From NCBI RefSeq assembly GCF_001898315.1, contig NZ_MKTQ01000008.1, forward strand, positions 62,001-126,000: a stretch of DNA of 64,000 nucleotides. The letters are read 5' to 3'. How positions within the stretch are numbered: position 1 is the first letter of the stretch; each line of letters opens with the position of its first letter. The position numbers and the translations under genes were made by a program. A model generated the notes under the pieces. That model had not been told where the DNA came from. It ran no database searches and saw only the letters and a program-made list of their open reading frames with translations. The DNA comes from Microbacterium sp. 70-16. Lineage in GTDB: Bacteria > Actinomycetota > Actinomycetes > Actinomycetales > Microbacteriaceae. Below are positions 43,666 through 53,708 of the stretch, piece after piece.

Positions 43666-45099
43666 TCAGTTCCTCGCCTTGCGGTAGCCGGCGTCGACAG
43701 CGGCTTGCTCGGTCGAGAAGCACTCCTCGGGGTTCGTCTTGTCGTACGAGCCGCCGCCGGGCACATGATAGATCCCTGAGCTCGCGTTGCCCTTGATCGG
43801 AGCCCACGACGGGCACGACCCCAGGCTCGGCGTCGTGCGCGACGGGGTGGGCACGGCGCCCGTGCTCGACGACGAGGCCGACGCGGTGACGTAACCGGTG
43901 CGTGACCCCGTCACGTTCACCGCGATGCGCTGGCCCACATGGGCAGCTGTCACCGTGAAGGTCGAACCGCTGCCCGCGGCCGCCCCGTTGACCGTCCATG
44001 CGTAGGTGAACGACGTCCCGGCCGTCCACGCTCCCGCCTGAGCCGTGAGGGTGCTTCCGACGGCGACCGTGCCCGAGATGGACGGTGTGCCCACAGCGAG
44101 GCAGCCGAGCGAGTTGCCGGCATTCGTGCCGACCGACTTCGTGTCGCCCATGACGACCGTGGCCCGCGGAGCGCGCGCACTCAACGACTCTCGGATCGAG
44201 CCGGGCAGGCATTCCTGCAGCGTCGTGTAGATGGGCGCACCGATACGACCGGCGACGGCCGCAGCCGACAGAGCATCGGGGAAGTTTGCGCCCGCCGTGA
44301 TGAAGGCTGTGTCCACCGTGTTCGGGAAGTACGCGTCGTTGATGAGCGCAGCGGTCTCATAGCGGCCGCTTCCGCCGTATCGGGCGACGTCCAGTCCCGC
44401 GCCGCGCAACTGAGACTCGATGCCGGCAGAGACCGACTTGACATCTCCGACGATGCCGACGGATGTCACGCCCAGACGCTTGATCATGTCGAGGGTGCTC
44501 GACGGTGCGGTCGCGGCCGTTCCGTTCACGAGGATGACCGGTGCCTGCCGCGAACCAGCGGCGCCGGTTGCGGCGAGCGCGTCGGGGAAGTTGCCGCCGT
44601 TGGCGATGATCGCGTGGGATGCCGAGGTGAACGCCGTGCCGACGATGAGGCGGCCGGTCTCGTAGCGGTCGATCCCACCCAGTCGCGTGGTCGGCGCGAT
44701 GGCCGACAGCGCGCGCACCACGCCATCGCTGATGGAGCGGGCGTCGCCGGTCACGTAGATCTTCTGCGGCGCGAGTCGGCGTACTTCGGCCGCGGTGTCG
44801 GCACGCAGACCGTCGCCGGGAGTGAGCAGCAGCGGCCCGCCGAGAACGGCCGCAGCTGATGCCGCCGACAGCGCATCGGGGAAGTTGCTGCCGAGCGACA
44901 CGAACAGTACGGGAGCGCCGGGCGCGTAGTTCGCCGAGGTCGCGATCGAGGTCTGGTAGCGATCAACGCCGGCCAGACGCGTCGTCCCCGACGCGAACGA
45001 CGTGATCGTCGTCTGCGCGGCGACGGCAGTCGTGGCGACGCCGCCGGTGAGAACAACGGCGGCGGCGGCGAAGGCCGCGATGATTGGACGAATGCGCAT
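43666..45099 (-). CDS. Secreted cell-wall-binding repeat 2 (CWB2) protein with Ig-like domain and Cys-containing C-terminal domain
   Basis: Signal peptide; three repeats TRLAGVDRYQTS / TRLGGIDRYETG / ARYGGSGRYETA each with NFPDAL; C-term GIYHVPGGGSYDKTNPEECFSTEQAAVDAGYRKARN. Confidence 0.92.
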   Translation of the reverse strand: MRIRPIIAAFAAAAVVLTGGVATTAVAAQTTITSFASGTTRLAGVDRYQTSIATSANYAPGAPVLFVSLGSNFPDALSAASAAAVLGGPLLLTPGDGLRADTAAEVRRLAPQKIYVTGDARSISDGVVRALSAIAPTTRLGGIDRYETGRLIVGTAFTSASHAIIANGGNFPDALAATGAAGSRQAPVILVNGTAATAPSSTLDMIKRLGVTSVGIVGDVKSVSAGIESQLRGAGLDVARYGGSGRYETAALINDAYFPNTVDTAFITAGANFPDALSAAAVAGRIGAPIYTTLQECLPGSIRESLSARAPRATVVMGDTKSVGTNAGNSLGCLAVGTPSISGTVAVGSTLTAQAGAWTAGTSFTYAWTVNGAAAGSGSTFTVTAAHVGQRIAVNVTGSRTGYVTASASSSSTGAVPTPSRTTPSLGSCPSWAPIKGNASSGIYHVPGGGSYDKTNPEECFSTEQAAVDAGYRKARN

Positions 45100-45322
45100 G
45101 CACAGTGCCTCTTCCCCAGGGTGGTGCTTGGTTGCGATCCTATCCAGGTCCATAGACACGCGCAGCGACACGATCGGCGGAAATATCCCGTGTCGTCGGG
45201 GGCCGCTCGGCTGCGGTATCCCCGCGGGGCCGCCTGCGGACCCAGTTAGACTCGGATGGCGCGCTCGACCCCGTGGTCGAGCGCCGACACCGGTGACCAC
45301 GACCATCCAGAAGGGCCGTGTC

Positions 45323-47836
45323 TTGACGACTTCACGCCGTTCCACCCGTTCTCCCCGCCGCGCATTCGCCGCTCTTGCGGCCGCCACCGCTGTGACTCTG
45401 GCATTGGCCGCGTGCACGGGTTCGCCCGAGCCCGTCGACTCGACGACGGCACCTCCCCCGCCGCAGTATCCGGCGCAGCCCGACTTCGCGACCGTCCTCG
45501 ACCCCGCGGCGTTCGCTCCGGCGGAGGAGAGCACCGCGGTGACCTTCACCGGCAGTTACGCTGACAAGGGCACCCCCTATGACGCAGCGCAGATCATGAA
45601 CGCGTCGCAGGGCGGCTACTCGACGATGACCAACTCGCGCTGGTTTGCCGACAAGCTGCCCCAGCTCTCTGAGATGGGGTTCGAGCAGGTTCGCATCGAC
45701 CACGTGCTCGATGACGTGTTCTATCACGTCGTCAACAAGCAGTCCGACGGCTCGATCGCCTATGACTTCACGCGCCTCGACGACCTCGTCCTCTCGATCG
45801 TCGCCCAGGGCTTCCAGCCCCTGCTCGTCCTGTCGTACACGCCCACGGCCTTCGGCAAGTCGGCGAACACGATGCCCTCACTGCCGGAATGGACCGCGGC
45901 GGTGACGGCCGTCGTCTCGCACTATCGCGACCTCGGCTACACCGGCTGGGACTGGGAAGTCTGGAACGAGCCTGACCACGACGCGTGGACCGCCCAGCAG
46001 TACATCTCGCTCTATGAAGCGACCGCACCCGCCGTCAAGGCCGCCGACCCGACGTCGCGTGTCGGCGGCGCGACGGCCGCGTTCCTCACCTCGGACGGCA
46101 ACATCTCGGGGCAATTCATCGACTGGGCGGGGGCGAACCGGGGCATCCCCGTGGATTTCTTCTCAGTGCACAGCTATTTGAGTAGCGATTGGGAGGTGGT
46201 CGCCTCGGCGAAGGGCCTGCTCGCGGCTGCCGGCCTCGATCTGCCGGTGCTCATCACCGAATGGGCGCTCAACCCGACGATGACAGCCGGAGCAGGGCAG
46301 GGCTCAGACACCAACTCAAGTCCGACCGGTGCAGCATATGTCGCCCGACGGCTGGCTGCAGCAGCCACATCGGGCGCCGAGCGGGTGTTCTACTTCTCAC
46401 CTGCTGAGGGCTTCACCTACTCGATGCCCTACAACGGTGATCTCGGCTTGATCACGGTGGACGGCCACCGCAAGTCGATCGGCAACGTATTCGAGATGTA
46501 TGCCGGTCTCGGCGACACGCGCGTCGCGCTGACAGCAACCGGCGCCGCGACGGAGAACCAGAACGTGTCCGGCTTCCTCAGTAAGGACTCGGCCACGTCT
46601 GACGCGACCGTGCTGCTGTGGAACAATACCTCGGCCGACGCCACCGCATCGGTCACGATCGACGACCTGCCCTTCGAGTCGGGCAACGTGCGCATCGCGC
46701 AACGCGTAATCAGCGCGACGCAGGGCAACGGATTCTCCGACGCGTCGACGGTCGTGGCGCCGAGCTATCCGAGCGCGAACGAGAATGTGCCGACCGTGTC
46801 CGACGAGGTCGTCGAGGCCACGTCGACCTACACCGACGAGATCATCATCCCGGCGTATGGCGTCGTGGAAGTTCAGCTCGCAGCCACTGATCTCGACGCC
46901 GGCTCGCAGACCCTGAGCCTAGAACCGACGGCGACCAACCTTGCGGCCGCCGCGTCGGGGGCGGCGGTGTCTGCCACATCGTCTACCGAAGACCCCGCCA
47001 CCGGTTGGGGCCTGGCTGCGGCGAACGACGGCAGGCGGTATTCGGTAGACATCGCCAGCAGCACCGTGCGCGGATGGTCGTCGCAGACGCACCCCGCTGC
47101 CGAGGCGACAGAGTCGCTCACGCTCGACTTGGGGGCTGTCACGCCCGTCGACAGCGTGTCACTGTGGCCGTACACGCCGCGATCCGCGCCGAGCTCTGCG
47201 TTCCCCCTCGATGCGGAGATCAAGGGATCGGTCGACGGTGAGACGTGGACCACCCTGGCCACCGTGCACAACGAGGCCGGCGCCCGTGTCGCTGGCGAGC
47301 AGACGTTCTCATTCGACCCGGCCGAGATTCGCTTCATCACCGTCGAAGCGACGAACCTGGGCGCGGTCGCGGGGCAAGACGGCGCGTTCGCGTTCGCCCT
47401 GGCGGAGATCGAGGCCTACCGCCTCGGCGTCAGCGACGGCGGCTTCGAAGCAGCCGACCTTGCCACATGGGATGTGCGCAAGGATGCCACTGTGCAGGGC
47501 GATGTCGCACATCGGGGGCAGCAGTCGCTCGCGCTCGGCCGAGACGCATCGGCGACCATTGAGATCCGCGGGCTGCGGCCGAACACGACGTACACCGTCG
47601 GCGCCTACGTGAAGGCCTCGGCGGGCTCGACCGCGACGCTGACCACGACGCTTCCGGTCTCGGGTGAGCAGTCGATCTCTTCAGCGAATACAGGCTGGTC
47701 GCATCGCTGGCTGACGTTCACGACCGGTGCGCTGGAGACGAGCGTCGAGATCACTCTCGCCAACACGGCTGGGTCAGCCACCGTCTGGATCGACGACGTG
47801 AGCGTCTCGCAGACGCCGACGGCAGGCGCTGAGTAA
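45323..47836 (+). CDS. Putative lipoprotein glycoside hydrolase (GH39-like) with discoidin/CBM-like C-terminal domains (TTG start proposed)
   Basis: Lipobox ALAACTG; WDWEVWNEPDHDAW and LPVLITEWALNP (acid/base and nucleophile Glu contexts); C-term discoidin-like and GGFEAADLATWDV CBM-like module. Confidence 0.8.
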   Translation: MTTSRRSTRSPRRAFAALAAATAVTLALAACTGSPEPVDSTTAPPPPQYPAQPDFATVLDPAAFAPAEESTAVTFTGSYADKGTPYDAAQIMNASQGGYSTMTNSRWFADKLPQLSEMGFEQVRIDHVLDDVFYHVVNKQSDGSIAYDFTRLDDLVLSIVAQGFQPLLVLSYTPTAFGKSANTMPSLPEWTAAVTAVVSHYRDLGYTGWDWEVWNEPDHDAWTAQQYISLYEATAPAVKAADPTSRVGGATAAFLTSDGNISGQFIDWAGANRGIPVDFFSVHSYLSSDWEVVASAKGLLAAAGLDLPVLITEWALNPTMTAGAGQGSDTNSSPTGAAYVARRLAAAATSGAERVFYFSPAEGFTYSMPYNGDLGLITVDGHRKSIGNVFEMYAGLGDTRVALTATGAATENQNVSGFLSKDSATSDATVLLWNNTSADATASVTIDDLPFESGNVRIAQRVISATQGNGFSDASTVVAPSYPSANENVPTVSDEVVEATSTYTDEIIIPAYGVVEVQLAATDLDAGSQTLSLEPTATNLAAAASGAAVSATSSTEDPATGWGLAAANDGRRYSVDIASSTVRGWSSQTHPAAEATESLTLDLGAVTPVDSVSLWPYTPRSAPSSAFPLDAEIKGSVDGETWTTLATVHNEAGARVAGEQTFSFDPAEIRFITVEATNLGAVAGQDGAFAFALAEIEAYRLGVSDGGFEAADLATWDVRKDATVQGDVAHRGQQSLALGRDASATIEIRGLRPNTTYTVGAYVKASAGSTATLTTTLPVSGEQSISSANTGWSHRWLTFTTGALETSVEITLANTAGSATVWIDDVSVSQTPTAGAE

Positions 47837-47850
47837 CCGGCGCGCCGCAA

Positions 47851-49707
47851 TCAGTTCTGCGGCACTGCGGCGCAGTCGAGTGGCGTCGTTGTCACGGCCG
47901 TCGGCGTGACGAGCGGCGTCACCTGCGCTTCGAAGGCGCGGGCCTCGGTGCCCTCCAGGGTGAAGAAGTACTCCATTGAGAGACTTCCGCCCGGCGGCAC
48001 CTCGATGACAGCCTTGCCGACTGGGTAGTCGGTGTCATGCATGTCGGGCAATGTGACGGCCACGCCGTTGACGGTGGTGCCAGTGATCGTGGATCCCGGG
48101 GGTGCATAGAGCCGTATTGTCATCCGATTGACGCCCGGCGCCGTACCCACCTTGTTCCACTCACCGGTGATATGGAATGGGAGGTCCGCTGCGACCGCCG
48201 GGTCAATCAGGTTCGACAGATTGATCGCGACGCGGTAAGTCGTCGTGCCGTCGTCCGAACATTGCGCCTGGCTCAGTTCGACTGACTGCCGCAGGTAGTA
48301 GCTCAGCTTCGACCCGACGCTGTCCTGGAAGTAGACGCCTGCCCGCACCGTCGTGTCATCGGTGATCGGCAGCTCACCGTTCGGAACGTTGGAGTCGAGC
48401 AGTGCTTGCTCATCCTCGTGGGAGCTCCAGAACAGGATCCGGTGCTCGTTCCACCCCTGCGAGAGCGCACCGATCAGCGTCGATGCATCGAGTGCACCAC
48501 CGGTCAGCCGCGAGAAGACGGCCTGCACGACTTGGGCGTAGACCGCGTCGTGAGCCAGATTGGCCTGTACGACGGGAAGAGATCCGTAACGCAGATACAC
48601 GCCGTTGAGCAACAACGGCACCAACGACGTCTCATCGAGAGTATCGCCGGTAGCAATGGGGATGGGTCCGGTCGCACGTAGCATGTAGCTCAGCGCGACC
48701 GGATCGAGCGAGAGCACGCCATCGAGATGCTCACCGAACTGAAGCTCCCACATCGTGGACACGATCTGGCCCGCCGTAGTGAAGCTCGGACGGGCACTCG
48801 CCTCTGCGATAAAGGTCCCGAACTCGCCGTAGGGGTAGACGTCTTCGGCACCGTCCGGAATTGGGATGACCGACTCGGCATACTTCGAGAAAGACCCGGT
48901 CGATGCAGCAACGGTCTGCCCCAGGGTGATCTTGCCGTTGTCAACCTCGATGCTGGTGAGACTGAGCGTGGCGCCGCCGAGCGCACGGGGCTCAGCCGGG
49001 TTCTGAAACATCAGCACGTAGTGACGTGGTCCGTCGGCACCCATCGCCGAGGGCAGCAGCGGAACGACCACGTCGAGCGTGGAGAGCACCGGCGCGACCT
49101 CTTCGAGCATCCCGACGACCTTCGTGCGAGCATCAGCCACCGCACCGATCGTGAACTGGGTGGGGACGTTGCGCGCCTTGGCGAGAGTATCGACCATATT
49201 CGTGTTGGCAGTGTGCACCGCGTCGCCGGCGGCGATGATCGGCGCGAGGTCAATCGCGCCATCCTTGGGCGCGAGCGACGCGGGATCGATGTTCGTCACC
49301 ACCGACAGGAGCGGTTCTGCAACGCCGGTCATCGTGTTGTCAGCGACTTCGGCGAGTTCGCGGACGGCCGTCAGGTTGGGGCCAAGGAACGGCACGATCT
49401 CGGCGATCCGCCACACAGGGTCGCCCGTCAGCGCAGCTGCCTGCGAGCTGTGCTCTTTCACCGCTGCGAGGGTTTGCTTTGCAGGCTCCACCTCGAGAGC
49501 CAGAGCCTGCTCTTTCAGCGTGCCGATCTGCTGCTGTGCCGCTTCGAGCTCGCCTTTCGCCAACCACCCTCGAACACCGATCCAGACCGACGACAGCACG
49601 ATATATCCCGCGATGGCGATGATCGCCCAGAACCACCAGCGGCGAGTGAGACGCTTATTTGGCCGAACGCGCGCACGAGTTTGGGGGGCAGACACCGCAC
49701 GATTCAA
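47851..49707 (-). CDS. DUF4012 domain membrane protein
   Basis: N-term TM; GPRHYVLMFQNPAEPRALGGATLSLTSIEVDNGKITL; LSLDPVALSYMLRATGPI. Confidence 0.88.
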   Translation of the reverse strand: MNRAVSAPQTRARVRPNKRLTRRWWFWAIIAIAGYIVLSSVWIGVRGWLAKGELEAAQQQIGTLKEQALALEVEPAKQTLAAVKEHSSQAAALTGDPVWRIAEIVPFLGPNLTAVRELAEVADNTMTGVAEPLLSVVTNIDPASLAPKDGAIDLAPIIAAGDAVHTANTNMVDTLAKARNVPTQFTIGAVADARTKVVGMLEEVAPVLSTLDVVVPLLPSAMGADGPRHYVLMFQNPAEPRALGGATLSLTSIEVDNGKITLGQTVAASTGSFSKYAESVIPIPDGAEDVYPYGEFGTFIAEASARPSFTTAGQIVSTMWELQFGEHLDGVLSLDPVALSYMLRATGPIPIATGDTLDETSLVPLLLNGVYLRYGSLPVVQANLAHDAVYAQVVQAVFSRLTGGALDASTLIGALSQGWNEHRILFWSSHEDEQALLDSNVPNGELPITDDTTVRAGVYFQDSVGSKLSYYLRQSVELSQAQCSDDGTTTYRVAINLSNLIDPAVAADLPFHITGEWNKVGTAPGVNRMTIRLYAPPGSTITGTTVNGVAVTLPDMHDTDYPVGKAVIEVPPGGSLSMEYFFTLEGTEARAFEAQVTPLVTPTAVTTTPLDCAAVPQN

Positions 49708-49831
49708 TCACAGCGAGCGTGAGAATCATCTGAGCGCGGCGCGGATCGACTCGTCGTCACCAAGTACGATCGTTATCGCCGCCAGCGCATCACGAGCGCT
49801 ACCATCCAGTCGACATCGCGCGCCGAGGAAC

Positions 49832-51025
49832 ATGAGAACCCTAGCCTTTTACCTGCCGCAATTCCATAGGATCCGCGAGAACGACTCGTGGTGGGGAGAG
49901 GGCTTCACTGAGTGGGTCAACGTCCGTCGCGCAGAGCCGGCGTTCGCGGGACACGCCCACCCGCGCGTGCCGACCGAACTGGGTGAATACGACCTGACTG
50001 ACCCGTTGGTGCACCGACGTCAGACGGAACTGGCGCAAGCGCACGGGATCGACGGCTTCTGCATGTACTTCTACTGGTTCAACGGTGCTCGCCTACTGGA
50101 GCGCCCGACCAATGCGTGGCGCGAGGACTCCACCTTGCTGCCGTACTGCCTATCGTGGGCGAACGAGAGCTGGACGCGACGTTGGGACGGTAAGTCGAAG
50201 AGCGTACTCATGGGTCAGGATTATCTCCCTGGCTTTGTCGACGGCTTGTTCGCCGATCTTCTTCCTCACTTCAAGGCCCCGCACTACCTGACATTGGACG
50301 GCAAGCCCATCCTCCTCGTGCACCGCGCCGAACAGATCCCCGATGCCCCGTCGTTCGCCCGAAAGCTGCGCGAGAAGGCGATATCCTCGGGGTTTCCCGG
50401 TATCCACTTGATCGCAGCCGAGACCACCCCCGGGCTGCGGCCCGCCTCCGTAGGCTTCGATGCAGTGGCTCAGTTCCCGCCCGTAGGAGCGAACACGCTC
50501 GCTTCGGCTCATCTGAGCCCGCTACGCGGTGTTCGCCGTGGTTTCCGAGGCCGCCTGATGTCGTACAGCAAGCTCGCACAACGCGCGACGCGCGACGCTC
50601 AGCGTTCTTCCTACGTAAAGTACCCAGGAGTCGCGCCCGGCTGGGACAACACTGCGCGTCGGCACAACAACGCAACCATTTACGTGGGCTCCAGTCCGGA
50701 GCATTATGCGCGATGGCTGGCGGAGGCACGTTCGTTCGAGCAGGCAAAGCGTGGCGACGACGGTCTCGTCTTCGTGAACGCGTGGAACGAGTGGGCGGAA
50801 GGCGCATACCTCGAACCGGATGAACTGCACGGCGATGATTACCTGCGCGCGACTGCGGATCCGGCTGGCTTCGTTGCGACAAGCGATGCGAACAACCTCA
50901 CACCTGGCCGCTTTCCCGGCACCAGCCAGGTCAACAGCATTGCGCTCGCCGGCATCGGGTCCGCTTTGGCGCTATCTCGTCGGGCACGCAACGTCGTCCG
51001 CCGAAAGGGATCGAGCGCCCGTTGA
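49832..51025 (+). CDS. WbsX-like / GH99-like glycan biosynthesis protein
   Basis: MRTLAFYLPQFHRIRENDSWWGEGFTEWVNVRRAEPAFAGHAHPRVPTELGEYDLTD..VFVNAWNEWAEGAYLEPD. Confidence 0.93.
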   Translation: MRTLAFYLPQFHRIRENDSWWGEGFTEWVNVRRAEPAFAGHAHPRVPTELGEYDLTDPLVHRRQTELAQAHGIDGFCMYFYWFNGARLLERPTNAWREDSTLLPYCLSWANESWTRRWDGKSKSVLMGQDYLPGFVDGLFADLLPHFKAPHYLTLDGKPILLVHRAEQIPDAPSFARKLREKAISSGFPGIHLIAAETTPGLRPASVGFDAVAQFPPVGANTLASAHLSPLRGVRRGFRGRLMSYSKLAQRATRDAQRSSYVKYPGVAPGWDNTARRHNNATIYVGSSPEHYARWLAEARSFEQAKRGDDGLVFVNAWNEWAEGAYLEPDELHGDDYLRATADPAGFVATSDANNLTPGRFPGTSQVNSIALAGIGSALALSRRARNVVRRKGSSAR

Positions 51026-52314
51026 CGCGTCCACTGCGTGACTTTCCGAGTCTGTCCGACCTCGAGATGTCGGGGCGCGCGTTCCCTCAGCAGATCGGCA
51101 ACCTCCTGCGAAGCCCGATGGCGATGATGCCGCTTTGGATCGTAGCGGGGACCGCGCTCTACACCCTCGGATGGTCGCGGCTGTTCGAGCCTTTTCGCTT
51201 GGACACACTCGCGTTCCTCGCCATCGCGGCACTCCTCTTCGTCGCACTTGCGACGACCTCGCGCATGGAAGTCGATGCACGTCCAGGTGCCAGTCTGGAC
51301 CGCTGGGCGCTCACTGTCATCGGCGTGTACTTCGTGGGCGCGTACATCGAGAATGGCGGAATCCCCGTCATCCAGATCGCCACCGGCGACGACTACGACG
51401 TCTACGGTTTCGGCGTCGACGGGCTCCACATCTTCATGCTGTGCTTCACGGGCTTCTACGGTGTGCGTGCCTGGCACGTCTTTCTTACGCGCGGCGGGAT
51501 GTGGAATCTCGCGGCGCTCGCCGGAATCGGCGGGCTGCTCCTTTCGATCGGGAATCGCAGTGCGTTCTCCTTCCTCGTCTTCGCGTGTGCCGTTGTCTTC
51601 GTCCGACTGCGAAGGATCTCGGCGCCTGTCTGGGCTGGCGTAATCCTCGCCGCTATCATCTTTGCTTTCGGTTTCGGAAAGTTCGGCGACTTCCGCCTGA
51701 GCTACCAGATCGAACAGGCGACAGGCGAGCCTGGCGCACCCGATGCCGTTCTTGCCCTGGCTCGAGCGACGGACGGCTTCAGAGAGTCCGGCCTGTCGCC
51801 GTCGTGGCTGTGGACGTACATGTACTTCGCATCACCACTCGCGAACCTCAACTCTGCCTTCAACCTGAGCGGCGGGCGTCCCTGCGGGCAAGAATGTGAT
51901 GTGTCGGCGGCGCTCGTCTACGACGTGCTTCCGGACGTGATCGGCGTGAGGCTCGGGGCGATCCTCGGAATCGCCGATCCCGCGACCACGGACTTTCTCG
52001 TCGCACCCAACTTGACCGCATCTACCGCCTTCGGCACTGCAGTAGTCGCCGCTGGGGCGGTCGGCGGGATGATGACGCTCGCTTTCCTGGCGGCGTTGGG
52101 GGTTATGTCCGCACGTCTACTGCGCGATTCCCCCGCCGGGGAGGTCGGTATGGCAATCCTCGCGACGGTTATCTTCTTCTGCTTCTTCGAAAACATGTTG
52201 GTATATACGCCGCTTTTGGGACAGCTCGCGTTCCCTCTCGCGCTAGCGGGATACTCCCGTGTGCGCCGACGTACCCGCGCCCAACCTCCCGAGAGCGCGC
52301 TTCACCCGAAATGA
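51022..52314 (+). CDS. Oligosaccharide repeat unit polymerase-like membrane protein (TTG start overlapping upstream stop)
   Basis: 10 or more hydrophobic segments; LDRWALTVIGVYFVGAYIENGGIPVI..GDDYDVYGFGVDGLHIFMLC. Confidence 0.75.
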   Translation: MTRPLRDFPSLSDLEMSGRAFPQQIGNLLRSPMAMMPLWIVAGTALYTLGWSRLFEPFRLDTLAFLAIAALLFVALATTSRMEVDARPGASLDRWALTVIGVYFVGAYIENGGIPVIQIATGDDYDVYGFGVDGLHIFMLCFTGFYGVRAWHVFLTRGGMWNLAALAGIGGLLLSIGNRSAFSFLVFACAVVFVRLRRISAPVWAGVILAAIIFAFGFGKFGDFRLSYQIEQATGEPGAPDAVLALARATDGFRESGLSPSWLWTYMYFASPLANLNSAFNLSGGRPCGQECDVSAALVYDVLPDVIGVRLGAILGIADPATTDFLVAPNLTASTAFGTAVVAAGAVGGMMTLAFLAALGVMSARLLRDSPAGEVGMAILATVIFFCFFENMLVYTPLLGQLAFPLALAGYSRVRRRTRAQPPESALHPK

Positions 52315-52374
52315 CCACGGCTCGCCACCCGGAAGGTCGCAGGAGCAGGTCGCAACAAGTTGCTCAGCGCCCCA

Positions 52375-53694
52375 TCAGGACAGCGGCCGCACCATGTACC
52401 TGACAGCGCGAGTTGCGAGCGACATTGGCGAACGCTGGAAGCGATCATGACGTCGTGCACTCGCCTCTCTATTCCGTACCCGGTCGCCCGAGTCGCTGAT
52501 CCCGCTGACGATCGCAGAAATCGCGTCCTGCATGTTGTTTGCAGCCGCATGTGCGAGCTTCACTCCTGTAGAGGCGTCGCGGCTACGCGCTTCGAGCGCA
52601 AGGGCACGGTCGACGGCGCTCGATAGGTCATTGATTCGCACGCGAGTGGGCATCGGATCGGTCCAAGCCGATGCATATCGCGCGACCTTCTCAATCTCGA
52701 GACCAACGTGCGGAACGTCGAACGACATCGAGATGATCATCGCGTGCAGGGACGTCCCGAGAACCAGGCTACTGGTCGCGATCTCCCGGGCCTTCTCGAG
52801 TGCGCTTACAGCCGTGGAAACACTTGCATCCAGCGCCGGGTTTCGGCTCTTCATCGCTTGTATGACCGCGGCATACAACTCGATGGAGTCGTGCCTCGGC
52901 GCAGTCCCGGCAGGGAGAAATCTCAGTTCACGCCCGGCGAGCGCGGGGGCGTCCAGGAGCGCGTTCGCGAGTTCATCGGTTCTCCCTGAGAGCACGGCCT
53001 CGCTCATCTGCACGATGACATGACCGGAGTGCCGCGCGGTCTCTCGTGCCTGCGGAGATGCCCAGGTCTCGTGGTCGAGCCGGAGCGTGTGCACAAGGTC
53101 GGGTGCGAGGCGATGAGGTACACCCAACTCGTCTAGCAGGGCAGACGAGCTCTTGTCGCGGACAGAAACAAAGTCCGCCTCCCGGAGAGCGGTCTCCGCG
53201 CTCGCGCGCATATCGCGCTGCAGAGATCGTATGCCAGAGAGACCGACGGAGTTGACGACCAAGGGCAACGGCCGCAGTACGCCGCGCGAAGACATACGCG
53301 GAAGGTAGGCAAGGTCCGTGAGCCTGGCGCCAGACTCATCACGGATGATCCTGCGACGGACGCGCCTCGGCGCATCACTGAAGCCAGCCGATTGTTGTAG
53401 CGTCCCGAGCATGCCATAGGCCGCGTACATCGCGACGCCGGCAACCTCACCGCCGACTGTCCAGACGCCATCGAGATGTCCGTTTTCCGAGGCTTCAGTC
53501 AACGTATGCGCCGGTCGTCGCGAGAGGAGTTCTGGCGTGCTTTTGAATGGGGTGAGCGGAAGAGCCACCACACCCGAGTGCGCCAGATATCGCTCCGTGC
53601 GCTCAAGGAAAAGAATGTCGCCGAAGTTGTCCCGCTCGTAGGCACCCAGAAGGCCAACAACGCTCATCTCTTTCATAGGTTCGTCCCTGTCCAT
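52375..53694 (-). CDS. Polysaccharide pyruvyl transferase family protein
   Basis: VVGLLGAYERDNFGDILFLERTERYL..ADFVSVRDKSSSALLDELGVPHRLAPDLVHTL..TSLHAMIISMSFDVP. Confidence 0.9.
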   Translation of the reverse strand: MDRDEPMKEMSVVGLLGAYERDNFGDILFLERTERYLAHSGVVALPLTPFKSTPELLSRRPAHTLTEASENGHLDGVWTVGGEVAGVAMYAAYGMLGTLQQSAGFSDAPRRVRRRIIRDESGARLTDLAYLPRMSSRGVLRPLPLVVNSVGLSGIRSLQRDMRASAETALREADFVSVRDKSSSALLDELGVPHRLAPDLVHTLRLDHETWASPQARETARHSGHVIVQMSEAVLSGRTDELANALLDAPALAGRELRFLPAGTAPRHDSIELYAAVIQAMKSRNPALDASVSTAVSALEKAREIATSSLVLGTSLHAMIISMSFDVPHVGLEIEKVARYASAWTDPMPTRVRINDLSSAVDRALALEARSRDASTGVKLAHAAANNMQDAISAIVSGISDSGDRVRNREASARRHDRFQRSPMSLATRAVRYMVRPLS

Positions 53695-53708
53695 CGCTTA
53701 ACCCGCTC

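Noticed and set aside
52315-52374. Pseudogene or insertion scar where gene orientation flips in the glycan cluster
   Set aside because: Convergent neighbours are full-length with normal ends and no terminal repeats were seen in the 60-bp gap.
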